This document shows positions 20,720-29,503 of a stretch of 64,000 bases of DNA, in pieces. The stretch spans positions 1 through 64,000 of the forward strand of contig JAHFQV010000001.1 of the NCBI GenBank assembly GCA_023259175.1, written 5' to 3'. A program made the position numbers and the translations under genes. The notes under the pieces were generated by a model. The model made no database searches and was not told the DNA's origin. It worked only from the letters and a program-made list of their open reading frames with translations. The stretch's first letter is position 1. Each line of letters starts with the position of its first letter. This DNA comes from Oxalobacteraceae bacterium (GTDB lineage Bacteria > Pseudomonadota > Gammaproteobacteria > Burkholderiales > Burkholderiaceae_D).

Positions 20720-21694
20720 ATGGAATTATTTCGCATCAAACGAGACATCCCCTTTATGCGCCATGCGCTGGTTTTTAATGTCATTTCAGCGCTCACATTT
20801 GTCGCAGCCGTATTTTTTCTGCTGACCAAGGGTTTGCATTTGTCGGTAGAATTTACCGGCGGAACTTCCTTGGAAGTGAGTTATAGCCGGGCGGCGGATC
20901 TGGAAAAAATTCGTAGCACTTTGAAGGCAGCGGGTTTTGCCGAAGCGGTCGTACAGGGTTTTGGGAAAGCACAGGATGTCGTGATACGGATGCCCGTTCC
21001 GAAAGTGCATGGGGCTGCTGAGTTGACTGAAAAAGAAACCAATGCACAAGTCGCAGCGCAGAATGAAAAAGCATTCGCTGCTTTAAAGGCCGCAGATGCC
21101 GATGTGATTCAACAAAGAACCGCAACGGTCGGTGCGCAAATTGGTGATGAATTGGCGCATGATGGGGTGATGGCTTTGTTGTTTGTGATTGTGGGTGTGA
21201 TGCTGTATCTGGCGATACGATTTGAATGGAAATACTCAGTATCAGCGATCATCGCTAACTTGCATGACGTGGTGATTATTCTCGGATTCTTTGCGTTTTT
21301 TCAGTGGGAATTTGATTTGGCGGTGTTAGCTGCGGTGCTGGCAGTCTTGGGTTATTCGGTGAATGAGTCTGTGGTTATTTTTGACCGGATTCGTGAAAAT
21401 TTCCGTAAGCAGCGCAAGATGACAGTGACGGAAGTGATCGACAATGCGATCACTAGCACCATTTCGCGTACCATCATCACCCATGGTTGTACTCAGATGA
21501 TGGTGTTGTCGATGTTGTTTTTTGGTGGGCCAACCCTAGAAGGATTTGCGAAAGCGCTGACCATCGGTATTTGCTTTGGTATTTATTCGTCAGTGTTTGT
21601 GGCAGCGGCCATTGCCATGTGGTTGGGCGTGAAGCGTGAAGACCTGATCGTGCCGCTGAAAGAAAAAGATGAGACCGATGGTGCGGTAGTATAA
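20720..21694 (+). CDS. secF: Protein translocase subunit SecF
   Basis: The 324-residue partner of SecD. The periplasmic P1-like signature FTGGTSLEVSY is near residue 40, and the membrane part contains VLGYSVNESVVIFDRIREN, the SecF counterpart of the SecD helix motif, then TSTISRTIITHGCTQM-like text near residue 250. The gene is 103 bases downstream of secD, a somewhat longer gap than usual. A rho-independent terminator follows directly, so yajC-secD-secF ends here. Confidence 0.97.
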   Translation: MELFRIKRDIPFMRHALVFNVISALTFVAAVFFLLTKGLHLSVEFTGGTSLEVSYSRAADLEKIRSTLKAAGFAEAVVQGFGKAQDVVIRMPVPKVHGAAELTEKETNAQVAAQNEKAFAALKAADADVIQQRTATVGAQIGDELAHDGVMALLFVIVGVMLYLAIRFEWKYSVSAIIANLHDVVIILGFFAFFQWEFDLAVLAAVLAVLGYSVNESVVIFDRIRENFRKQRKMTVTEVIDNAITSTISRTIITHGCTQMMVLSMLFFGGPTLEGFAKALTIGICFGIYSSVFVAAAIAMWLGVKREDLIVPLKEKDETDGAVV

Positions 21695-21723
21695 AGTACA
21701 TTAAAGTACATCGAACTTCAAAA

Positions 21724-21749
21724 AACCAGCCTATGCGCTGGTTTTTTTT
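21724..21749 (+). terminator. Rho-independent terminator after secF
   Basis: AACCAGC and GCTGGTT pair around a six-base loop (21724-21743), followed by a run of eight T (21742-21749) and preceded by A residues, so it could work in both directions. It lies 30 bases after the secF stop. Confidence 0.9.
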
Positions 21750-21840
21750 CGGCTTTTTTCATCCTGAGTGGACTTGTTGCGAACTTAGTTGAGGCGTATT
21801 GTCTAATTCTAGAATAGCCCTCCAATCAAATCCACAAAAA

Positions 21841-23019
21841 ATGAAAATCTCCAAACCGATACAAATCTCCGCAGCTATTTTTTTACTCGCCGCTAGTGGC
21901 TATGTGGCTTGGCAAAAACGCGCCAATACTAAACCATCGCAAGAAATCATTGTGGGGCAAAAACTCGGGGCATCGGCGGCGGGGCAGGATAAGCCGGTGC
22001 TTGTGAATGTGATGGTGGCGCAAAAGCGTGATTATCCCGTGCGGCTTGAAGCCAATGGTGTTGTGACCGCGCTCAACGTGGTGGAGGTGCGTCCTCAGGT
22101 GAGTAGTGTGATTGAAAAAGTGCATATCAAAGAAGGGCAATTTGTGCATCAAGGCGATCTCTTGTTTAGCCTTGATAATCGCGCGGAAGCCGCAAATTTG
22201 GCGAAGGCGGAGGCGCAGCACCACAAAGAGTTGGCGAGCTTAGCTGAGAACCAAAGACAATTACAACGTAGTCGTGAATTGTTTGAGAAAAAATTTCAAT
22301 CGCAAAGTGCAGTCGATGCCAGCCTCACTTTGGTGCAGGCGCAGCAAGCGGTGGTCGATGCCGCCAAAGCAGCGGTGGCCGCCGCGAAATTAAGTTTAAG
22401 TTATAACCGCATACTCGCCCCCGCCTCTGGACGCACAGGCTCGATTAACGTGTTTTCCGGTTCTTTGGTGCAGGCCAATGCGGGCGGCGCGCCTTTGCTG
22501 ACAATTACGCAGATGGATCCGATTGCGATTAGTTTTCCGCTGCCGCAGCGACATTTGTCCGATGTCTTGGCGAGCATCCAGGGTGGGCGTACTGAGGATA
22601 ATGAGGCGATTGCACAGCTGCCTGAGTCCGCCGTCGCGATGAAAGGGAAACTGCAATTTGTTGATAGTGCGGTCGATGCAGCGTCGGGGACGGTGAAGGT
22701 GAAGGCCGTGTTTTCGAATCGCGCGCTGCATTTGTGGCCCGGCGCTTATGTACATGTGAGTCTGCGAGTGCAGACTTTGAAACAGGCGATTGTCGTGCCC
22801 GAGGAAGCTGTGGTGGTCGGCGTGAACGGTAGTAGCGTGTATGTGGTTGAAGAGCAAGCTAAGGCGCAGCTTAAGCGTGTGCAGATCAAATATAGTGATG
22901 GACACGAGGCGGTCATTACCGGTGTGGCGGAGGGCAGCCGTATCATTGTAGAAGGTAAGCAAAATCTGCGTCCTGGTAGTACGGTACAAATACGCTCAGC
23001 TGCAGCGAGTGCGCCATGA
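21841..23019 (+). CDS. RND efflux periplasmic adaptor (membrane fusion protein)
   Basis: A 392-residue adaptor of the HlyD/AcrA type that links an RND pump to an outer-membrane channel. An N-terminal membrane anchor (about 8-25) is followed by the barrel-sandwich lipoyl half-motifs (VRPQVSSVIEKVHIKEGQFVHQGDLL and the mirror near ILAPASGRTGSI), a helical hairpin (about 110-175), a beta-barrel domain and the membrane-proximal part. ATG 21841 is chosen over an in-frame TTG at 21799. The stop overlaps the pump start in ATGA, so the two are translationally coupled. MdtA-like in pattern; substrate unknown. No outer-membrane channel gene is adjacent. Confidence 0.92.
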   Translation: MKISKPIQISAAIFLLAASGYVAWQKRANTKPSQEIIVGQKLGASAAGQDKPVLVNVMVAQKRDYPVRLEANGVVTALNVVEVRPQVSSVIEKVHIKEGQFVHQGDLLFSLDNRAEAANLAKAEAQHHKELASLAENQRQLQRSRELFEKKFQSQSAVDASLTLVQAQQAVVDAAKAAVAAAKLSLSYNRILAPASGRTGSINVFSGSLVQANAGGAPLLTITQMDPIAISFPLPQRHLSDVLASIQGGRTEDNEAIAQLPESAVAMKGKLQFVDSAVDAASGTVKVKAVFSNRALHLWPGAYVHVSLRVQTLKQAIVVPEEAVVVGVNGSSVYVVEEQAKAQLKRVQIKYSDGHEAVITGVAEGSRIIVEGKQNLRPGSTVQIRSAAASAP

Positions 23020-26000
23020 ATTTATCGGAACTTTTTATTCGTCGTCCGGTGATGACGATACTCTTGAATTTGTCGGTGATTATTGCGGGGATATTGGCGT
23101 ATCGTAGTATTCCTATCGCGGCGCTGCCTAGCTATAACACGCCTGTCATTAGTGTCTCGGCTAATTTGCCCGGCGCGGGTCCTGAGACGATGGCAAGCTC
23201 AGTGGCGCTACCCTTGGAAAAGCAATTTGCCACCATTCCGGGACTCGCCACAATTAGTTCTAGTAGTAGTTTGGGCTCGACCTCCTTGACCTTGGAGTTT
23301 GATGCTAGTCGCAATGTTGATGAGGCGGCGGTCGATGTGCAAGCGGCACTCTTGCGTGCGCAGCGCGCTTTGCCGATTGAAATGACTGCACCACCGTCCT
23401 ATCGTAAAGTCAATCCGGCCGATTCTGCGGTGCTGGTCGTGGCGCTGACTTCCCCTTCCCTTAGCTTAGCGGAATTGACCAATTATGCTGAACATTTAAT
23501 TACGCCTAATTTGTCCACTTTACCCGGCGTTGCGCAAATTAATATCTTTGGTATTCGTCGCTATGCGGTGCGAATTCGAGTCAACCCAGCGGCCTTGGCA
23601 GCGCGGAATCTGGGACTCGATGAATTGACCAGCAGTATCCGTTCAGCCAATTCCAATGCACCTGTTGGCACCCTGGAAGGTGATAAGCAAACCTTGACGA
23701 TTTTGGCCAATAAGCAGCTACAAAATGCGGCGGAATTTGCCAATCTTATTGTGAGTAATAAGGGCGGGCAAGTGGTGCGTCTGCGTGATGTTGCAAAGCT
23801 TGAAGACAGTTACGAACAAGTAAAATCAGTGGGCAATTTTAATGGTGAACCGGCCATCATGTTGGCGATTCAAAGACAAAGTGATGCCAATACCGTGAAG
23901 GTGGTCGATGCCATCAAGGCCGCGATACCGGGCTTTAAAACGCAATTGCCCGCTTCGGTGAATATGACTTTGGCCAACGATAGATCGGTCTCAGTGCGGG
24001 ACGCTTTGCATGATGTGAATGTAACTTTATTGTTGACGATTGCTTTGGTGGTGGTGGTCATTTTTTTATTTTTGCGGCACCTTGTCGCGACGCTGATTCC
24101 TGCCCTGTCTCTGCCCGTTTCTTTGATTGGGGCGATGAGCTTACTTTGGGGGTTTGGCTATAGTCTGGATAATATTTCACTGCTGGGTATTACTTTGGCC
24201 GTCGGCCTGGTGGTGGATGATGCGATCGTGATGCTGGAAAATATCATACGGCATATCGAAAGGGGTGAAACCCCTTTTGAAGCGGCGTTGAAGGGTTCGC
24301 GTGAAGTGGGTTTTACGATTATCTCGATTTCGACTTCCTTGGTTGCGGTGTTTATTCCCATCTTTTTTATGCCGGGTGTGATTGGTCAACTTTTTCATGA
24401 ATTTGCCGTGGTGGTGAGTTTGGCGATTTTGGTTTCTGCTTTTGTTTCACTCACTTTGGTGCCGATGCTGGCAAGTCGTTTTTTAAAAGCGGAGCGCGAA
24501 TATCAAACGCCAGCAAAGTGGCTGCATGGGCTGGTGCATGGTTTCGAAAACCTGTTTGAGGCTTCTTTGCGGGCCTATACGCGGGGCTTGGATGTCGCGC
24601 TTAAGCATAGGCAAGCCGTGCTATTACTCGCGCTATCGACGTTTTTATTGACCGCATATTTATTCAATCAAATCCCCAAAGGTTTCTTCCCCGAAGAGGA
24701 TATTGGACAAATCAATGTTTCGACCGAGGCGGCTGAAGATACCTCATTTGCAGCGATGGTGATTTTGCAGGAACAGGCCGCGCAAATTTTGCGCGATGAC
24801 CCAAATGTCTTGACCGTGTCTTCATTTCATGGCGGTAGCGGTGCGCAAAATACGGGGCGTGGATTCATCAATCTTAAACCGCGAGACCAACGTCAAGCTA
24901 TGAAAGACGTGCTCGAAGGTTTGCGCAAAAAATTGAAAAAGCTCGTTGGCATCAATGTCTTTTTGCGACCAACCCAAAACCTGCAATTGGGCGGTCGCTC
25001 GAGCAAAAGCCAGTACCAATTCATACTGCAAAGCGTGGACGCGAGCGAATTGGCTCAGTGGGCTAAGAAGATGCAAGACAAGTTGCAAGCGGTTCCCGGC
25101 TTTAAAGATGTGACGACGGACGCACAAATGAAAGGTCTGCAAGCTGAATTGGATATTGATCGTGATCGCGCCAACGCTTTGGGTGTGAGTATGGATGCGA
25201 TCCGTTCGGCTTTGTATAGCGCGTTTGGTGAGCGCCAAATTGCGACCCTGTTTACGAAAGTCGATAGCTATGCCGTCGTGCTCGAAGTTGCGCCAGAAGA
25301 CAAGCAAAATGAGACCGCCATTAACGGTATTTATGTACGGAGTAATACCGGTAATCTGGTCGCTTTGGCGAGCTTTACCACCGTCAAGCGTAGTGTAGGA
25401 CCGACAGTCATTAATCATGTAGGGCAATTGCAGGCGGTGACTTTGTCATTTAATCTGGCCTCCGACATGCCGCTAGGGCAGGCGACCCAAGCGATAGAAA
25501 AAGCCAAGGAAGAGATCAAACTGCCGAGTAGCATTATCACCTCTTACGGCGGCGATGCAGCGGTGTTTAAGGATACGCAGTCGGGACAATGGATATTGAT
25601 CGTTTCTGCGCTGGTGGTCATTTATGTCTTGCTCGGTGTTTTATATGAAAGCTTCATTCATCCCATTACCATATTGGCCGGCTTACCTTCGGCAGCGGTC
25701 GGGGCTTTGTTGATGTTGGAATTATTCGGTAAAGAACTGAGCTTGATTGCCAGTATTGGCATTTTATTGTTGATTGGTATCGTGAAGAAAAATGCCATTA
25801 TGATGATTGATTTCGCCCTTGAAGCACAGCGGCAGCAAGCAATGTCACCCTTAGAAGCGATACGTGCAGCTTGTATCGAACGTTTTCGCCCTATCATGAT
25901 GACTACGATGGCAGCACTGGTGGGCGCAGTACCGATTGCTTTAGGTTTAGGTGCGGGTGCCGAGTTACGCCAACCATTGGGCTTAGCGGTGGTGGGTGGC

Positions 26001-26102
26001 TTGCTATTTTCACAGGCAATTACTTTGTTTATTACGCCCGTCATTTACCTTGCGCTGGATCGATATAGTGGGCGCGGACCAATTATGGGCGCTGAGATTT
26101 AG
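23016..26102 (+). CDS. RND multidrug efflux pump, inner-membrane subunit
   Basis: A 1028-residue AcrB/MdtB-type trimeric proton-driven exporter with 12 predicted helices and two large periplasmic loops. The N-terminus (NLSELFIRRPVMTILLNLSV) is typical. Helix 4 has the proton-relay aspartates in LAVGLVVDDAIVMLEN and helix 10 the lysine in GIVKKNAIMMIDFAL. The R-x-R-P-I-M-M-T segment (RFRPIMMTTMAAL) is also present. Sequence style is closer to the MdtBC/MuxBC type than to AcrB, and only one pump gene is present, so a homotrimer is likely. Dye, drug or bile-type substrates cannot be predicted from sequence. Confidence 0.95.
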   Translation: MNLSELFIRRPVMTILLNLSVIIAGILAYRSIPIAALPSYNTPVISVSANLPGAGPETMASSVALPLEKQFATIPGLATISSSSSLGSTSLTLEFDASRNVDEAAVDVQAALLRAQRALPIEMTAPPSYRKVNPADSAVLVVALTSPSLSLAELTNYAEHLITPNLSTLPGVAQINIFGIRRYAVRIRVNPAALAARNLGLDELTSSIRSANSNAPVGTLEGDKQTLTILANKQLQNAAEFANLIVSNKGGQVVRLRDVAKLEDSYEQVKSVGNFNGEPAIMLAIQRQSDANTVKVVDAIKAAIPGFKTQLPASVNMTLANDRSVSVRDALHDVNVTLLLTIALVVVVIFLFLRHLVATLIPALSLPVSLIGAMSLLWGFGYSLDNISLLGITLAVGLVVDDAIVMLENIIRHIERGETPFEAALKGSREVGFTIISISTSLVAVFIPIFFMPGVIGQLFHEFAVVVSLAILVSAFVSLTLVPMLASRFLKAEREYQTPAKWLHGLVHGFENLFEASLRAYTRGLDVALKHRQAVLLLALSTFLLTAYLFNQIPKGFFPEEDIGQINVSTEAAEDTSFAAMVILQEQAAQILRDDPNVLTVSSFHGGSGAQNTGRGFINLKPRDQRQAMKDVLEGLRKKLKKLVGINVFLRPTQNLQLGGRSSKSQYQFILQSVDASELAQWAKKMQDKLQAVPGFKDVTTDAQMKGLQAELDIDRDRANALGVSMDAIRSALYSAFGERQIATLFTKVDSYAVVLEVAPEDKQNETAINGIYVRSNTGNLVALASFTTVKRSVGPTVINHVGQLQAVTLSFNLASDMPLGQATQAIEKAKEEIKLPSSIITSYGGDAAVFKDTQSGQWILIVSALVVIYVLLGVLYESFIHPITILAGLPSAAVGALLMLELFGKELSLIASIGILLLIGIVKKNAIMMIDFALEAQRQQAMSPLEAIRAACIERFRPIMMTTMAALVGAVPIALGLGAGAELRQPLGLAVVGGLLFSQAITLFITPVIYLALDRYSGRGPIMGAEI

Positions 26103-26258
26103 GCGCTTGAAATTTCTCAGCTTCTCAACTTCTCACTACCAAGGGTTTTTGGGTTAAACATTGGAACTTTACGAAGTTCTCATGGATTTCTCCGTGCTTA
26201 TCTGTCTCAGTGTTGAGTGGTTTTAGGTTTTGACGTGGCTTCAAGCGATCGCCTAGAA
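26101..26258. repeat. Diverged half copy of the fold-back repeat seen at 8838-8949
   Basis: The 232-base gap before argJ holds no gene. Its part 26208-26258 matches the reverse complement of the left arm of the element at 8838-8949: TGTTGAGTGGTTT is identical (26211-26223 against 8869-8881), and GGCTTCAAGCGATCGCC (26237-26253) agrees at 15 of 17 positions with the complement of 8840-8856. The other end starts with AGGCGCTTGAA at 26101-26111, which pairs with TTCAAGCGATCGCCT (26240-26254) if four bases were deleted. This looks like a decayed copy of a dispersed element. Confidence 0.65.
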
Positions 26259-26334
26259 CAAATCTCTAAACGATCTCGAAATCGCAGAAAAATGCCCTAC
26301 AATGATGGATTCGTTTTCATTGAGGACATGCAAA

Positions 26335-27573
26335 ATGGCAGTTAATTCCCCAATTCCCCTTGCCGCTGATCTTTTTCCGGTCAAGGGAATTGAACTAGGT
26401 TACGCGCAGGCGGGTATTCGTAAGGCAAACCGTAAAGACGTGTTGGTCATGAAACTGGCACCGACAGCGACGGTGGCTGGTGTGTTTACCACGAACCGTT
26501 TTTGTGCCGCACCGGTGCAAGTGTGTAAGGCCCATTTAGAGAATCAACGATTGGCTGGCCAAGCGATACGTGCGCTGGTGGTCAATACCGGTAACGCCAA
26601 CGCGGGAACGGGTGATGCGGGATTGACGGCTGCCAATGAAACCTGTGAAGCCTTGGCGGAATATTTGGGCTGCGAGCCGGCGCAGATTTTACCGTTCTCA
26701 ACGGGGGTGATCTTAGAGCAGTTACCCGTCGATAAATTGATCGCTGGTTTGCCGGCTGCGATTGCCAGTTTGAGTGAGAACAACTGGTTCGCCGCAGCCG
26801 AAGCCATTATGACGACCGATACGCAACCCAAAGCGGCATCGAGTTTTGTCGTGATCAATGGCGAGCGCATCAATATGACGGGCATTAGTAAAGGCGCAGG
26901 CATGATCAAGCCGAACATGGCCACCATGCTTGGCTATCTTGCCTTCGATGCGCGGGTTTCACAAACAGTGCTCGATCATCTGGTGAAACAAGCGGCTGAC
27001 GTTTCGTTTAATTGCATCAGCATAGATGGCGATACCTCGACCAATGATTCTTTCATGATGATCGCGACCGGTAGCTCAGCGCTGGAAATCACCGATATTG
27101 AAACACCTGAATACAAAGCTTTATCAACCGCCGTGATCGCTTTATCGCAAAAACTGGCGCATATGATCGTGCGGGATGGCGAAGGCGCGACTAAATTTAT
27201 TAGCGTGGTGGTTGAAGAAGGCTATGACCTAGAAGAATGTCGAAAAATCGCTTATTCAATCGCCCATTCACCCTTGGTGAAAACAGCTTTTTTTGCCTCA
27301 GATCCGAATCTTGGACGCATACTTGCAGCGATTGGTTATGCTGGAATTGCCGATCTCGACGTAGCTAAAATTGACCTCTATTTGGATGATGTTTGGGTTG
27401 CGAAAAATGGCGGCCGTCATCCAGATTATCGCGAGGAAGATGGACAACGCGTGATGAAGCAAAGTGAGATTACGATACGGGTGAAACTTGCGCGCGGCAT
27501 GATCGACAGCACGGTTTGGACCTGCGATTTGTCGCATGAATATGTGAGCATCAATGCTGACTATCGTTCATGA
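26335..27573 (+). CDS. argJ: Bifunctional glutamate N-acetyltransferase / ornithine acetyltransferase
   Basis: ArgJ moves the acetyl group from N-acetylornithine to glutamate in the cyclic arginine pathway and may also use acetyl-CoA. The 412 residues include [28 protein letters not shown] and the self-cleavage site [13 protein letters not shown], where T197 becomes the N-terminal nucleophile of the beta chain. [14 protein letters not shown] and the tail [15 protein letters not shown] [13 protein letters not shown] are family hallmarks. ATG 26335 has GAGGA eight bases upstream; an earlier ATG at 26302 adds 11 unconserved residues. It overlaps the next gene by four bases (ATGA). Confidence 0.97.
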   Translation: MAVNSPIPLAADLFPVKGIELGYAQAGIRKANRKDVLVMKLAPTATVAGVFTTNRFCAAPVQVCKAHLENQRLAGQAIRALVVNTGNANAGTGDAGLTAANETCEALAEYLGCEPAQILPFSTGVILEQLPVDKLIAGLPAAIASLSENNWFAAAEAIMTTDTQPKAASSFVVINGERINMTGISKGAGMIKPNMATMLGYLAFDARVSQTVLDHLVKQAADVSFNCISIDGDTSTNDSFMMIATGSSALEITDIETPEYKALSTAVIALSQKLAHMIVRDGEGATKFISVVVEEGYDLEECRKIAYSIAHSPLVKTAFFASDPNLGRILAAIGYAGIADLDVAKIDLYLDDVWVAKNGGRHPDYREEDGQRVMKQSEITIRVKLARGMIDSTVWTCDLSHEYVSINADYRS

Positions 27574-28433
27574 ATTCAGTTGAAAATTTATTGCAAGCGG
27601 CGCAGGGCGTTCTCGATCAATTGGCGCACTGGTTGCCGCCTGTGCCGCCCGTGCTCGATTGGGATACTGCTGTTGCATTTCGTTGGCATCGCGTTGGCCA
27701 GAGTGCCTATTTGCAGGCCTTGCCCCAGACCGGCCAATTACAGTTTGATGACTTACAGCACATCCTGACGCAAAAAGCGCGCTTGGAACAAAATACCCGT
27801 CAATTTGTCGCTGGCAAACCGGCTAACAATGTTTTGTTGACGGGTGCGCGAGGGACTGGGAAATCATCCTTAATCCGCGCCTGCCTACATCAATTTGCAG
27901 CACAGGGTTTGCGTTTGGTTGAAATTGACCGCAGTGACCTACATGACCTGCCCGACTTGATGCAGCTACTTGCCACGCGACCTGAACGCTTCATTATTTT
28001 TTGCGACGATCTATCGTTTGAAACGGGCGATGCCGCCTATAAAGCTTTGAAGGTTGCTTTAGATGGGAGCCTGGTTGCACAAAGCGAACGCATACTAATT
28101 TATGCGACCTCGAATCGGCGCCACTTGATGCCCGAAAATATGGCCGACAATGCGGGCTATCTACATGATGATAAGGGGGATTTGCATCCCGGCGAAACGG
28201 TGGAAGAACGCATTTCCTTGTCTGAACGATTTGGACTTTGGCTTAGCTTTTATCCTTTCAAACAAGACGACTATCTCGACATCGTGGCGCACTGGATGCG
28301 GCATTATGGCTGCGATCAAACGCAGATTGACGCTGCCCGTGAAGAAGCTTTGCAATGGGCTTTACAAAGGGCTTCACGTTCAGGACGAGTCGCTCTGCAG
28401 TTCGCGCGTGATTATGCGGGGCGGCATGCTTGA
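27570..28433 (+). CDS. DUF815-family AAA+ ATPase
   Basis: A 287-residue P-loop protein of the DUF815 family (PF05673). Walker A is [16 protein letters not shown], Walker [12 protein letters not shown], and sensor-like [12 protein letters not shown] follows. The C-terminal part contains [18 protein letters not shown], which is strongly conserved in the family, then a helical lid. The molecular role is not established. In this order the gene is repeatedly found between argJ and mutT, as here, overlapping argJ by 4 and mutT by 8 bases, so the three are translationally coupled. Confidence 0.9.
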   Translation: MNSVENLLQAAQGVLDQLAHWLPPVPPVLDWDTAVAFRWHRVGQSAYLQALPQTGQLQFDDLQHILTQKARLEQNTRQFVAGKPANNVLLTGARGTGKSSLIRACLHQFAAQGLRLVEIDRSDLHDLPDLMQLLATRPERFIIFCDDLSFETGDAAYKALKVALDGSLVAQSERILIYATSNRRHLMPENMADNAGYLHDDKGDLHPGETVEERISLSERFGLWLSFYPFKQDDYLDIVAHWMRHYGCDQTQIDAAREEALQWALQRASRSGRVALQFARDYAGRHA

Positions 28434-28833
28434 ATCCCCGAACTACATCCATGTTGCCGTCGGCATTTTGATGCAAGAAAATGGCGATATTCTTTTGGCG
28501 CGCAGGCCAGAAGGGAAACCTTATGCTGGTTATTGGGAATTCCCAGGTGGCAAAGTGGAGCCGAATGAAGCGATTTTCGCGGCACTCCAAAGAGAATTTT
28601 TAGAAGAGCTCGGTATCACGATAGAACAAGCGGCTCCTTGGTGCTGCGTTGAATATGTTTATCCGCATGCTCATGTACGCCTTCATTTTTACATTGCACG
28701 CCAGTGGCGCGGCCAACCACAAAGTCTCGAAGGTCAAGCCTTCGCTTGGCAAGGTCGGGTCCAAGTCGAACCCCTATTACCCGCAACGATTCCTCTTTTG
28801 GCTGATCTCGACGCACTTCGTTATTCAAACTAG
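28426..28833 (+). CDS. mutT: Nudix hydrolase, MutT-like 8-oxo-dGTP diphosphatase
   Basis: A 135-residue Nudix enzyme with the full box GKVEPNEAIFAALQREFLEELGI (G-x5-E-x7-REUXEEXGU), preceded by RRPEGKPYAGYWEFPG, the MutT pattern. It probably removes oxidised dGTP from the nucleotide pool. The start is ATG 28426 inside the end of the ATPase gene (ATG 28414 is an alternative); the much longer frame from 28150 is only the overlap with the ATPase coding sequence. It is the last gene of the argJ operon. Confidence 0.92.
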   Translation: MLESPNYIHVAVGILMQENGDILLARRPEGKPYAGYWEFPGGKVEPNEAIFAALQREFLEELGITIEQAAPWCCVEYVYPHAHVRLHFYIARQWRGQPQSLEGQAFAWQGRVQVEPLLPATIPLLADLDALRYSN

Positions 28834-29441
28834 GGAAAGCCTTGGTTGCTCTACCCGCGTCATACCCGTGTGATTTTATTTTTTCATGGACAGTAAAATA
28901 AAGTCGCACGAAATTTCCCCCATGCCTCATCTAGCTTCGGCGCAATTCATAATCGAGTTTGTGGGCCTAATCCCGGCCGAATCACGCCATAAACTTGGTT
29001 GGAACCACCTACATTAAACCTAGAAACGGCAGTTGACCGCTTTAAAGGTAAAGTAAGTCTATGATTTATCGAAAGATGCGGTCATTTTTTCCTCACTCCA
29101 TTTGGGTGAGTGCGCTACAGGCACGATTGCACACTTTTCCGCCCCTCTGGACTTCGTTACTCCTCCTATGAACATGGAGGTTCCGTCGTCGTCGCGCCTC
29201 GCCAGAAGCGCGGAAAAATGCACACTCGCACCTGTCCAACTACCGTTTCTAGGTTAAAAATAATTCAATGGCATTTAGAATTTTTTGTTGTTACGAGTTG
29301 ACAGTCAGGCTTGTTTAAAAAAAGTAAGCTTAAAACACTCATTTTTTATTGATCCTTACAATTTGTTACATTAAGATCGGAGAACATTTATGGAAAATTT
29401 TTTTCATAAATGGACCGAAATTAAAATAAGAAAGGATATCA
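28834..29441. other. 608-base intergenic region with a fold-back element and a leader of the TonB receptor gene
   Basis: No conventional gene is seen. The middle is taken up by a nested inverted-repeat element at 29017-29255. Near the receptor gene an 8-base inverted repeat CATTTATG/CATAAATG (29385-29412) spans a Shine-Dalgarno-preceded ATG at 29390 that begins a 37-codon frame. Both are listed separately. Confidence 0.7.
29017..29255. repeat. 239-base nested inverted-repeat (fold-back) element
   Basis: The ends are AACCTAGAAACGGCAGTTG (29017-29035) and its complement with one mismatch (29237-29255). Inside, 29117-29142 pairs with 29210-29235 at 20 of 26 positions, and TGACCGC (29034-29040) pairs with GCGGTCA (29078-29084), which is followed by six T. 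The loop holds CCTCC/GGAGG. The whole could fold into one long branched hairpin, either as a MITE-like DNA element or as a structured RNA. No frame inside looks coding. Confidence 0.75.
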
Positions 29442-29503
29442 ATGAAAAGTCACTTAAAACAGCGAAGTGCGATCAATTATTCGATTATCGCCCTCGCAAT
29501 TAG
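29390..29503 (+). CDS. Possible 37-residue upstream ORF/leader peptide overlapping the TonB receptor start
   Basis: ATG 29390 has GGAG seven bases upstream, a better-placed ribosome-binding site than many genes here. The frame (MENFFHKWTEIKIRKD...) ends at TAG 29501-29503, 62 bases inside the receptor coding sequence and in a different frame. The ATG lies in an inverted repeat (29385-29412). The peptide is basic and matches nothing I know. It may act in translational coupling or may be chance. Confidence 0.35.
   Translation: MENFFHKWTEIKIRKDINEKSLKTAKCDQLFDYRPRN

Noticed and set aside
22396..22989. 197-residue frame on the minus strand
   Set aside because: Antisense to the RND adaptor gene, rich in histidine and arginine as expected of a shadow frame.
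24822..25427. 201-residue frame on the minus strand
   Set aside because: Antisense to the RND pump gene; no independent support.
28150..28425. 227-residue version of the Nudix protein
   Set aside because: The extra 92 residues are only the alternative frame of the DUF815 ATPase gene.
29357..29370. TACAATTTGTTACA as another BlaI-type site
   Set aside because: The half-sites are not at the two-base spacing of TACA-N2-TGTA and the dyad is broken.
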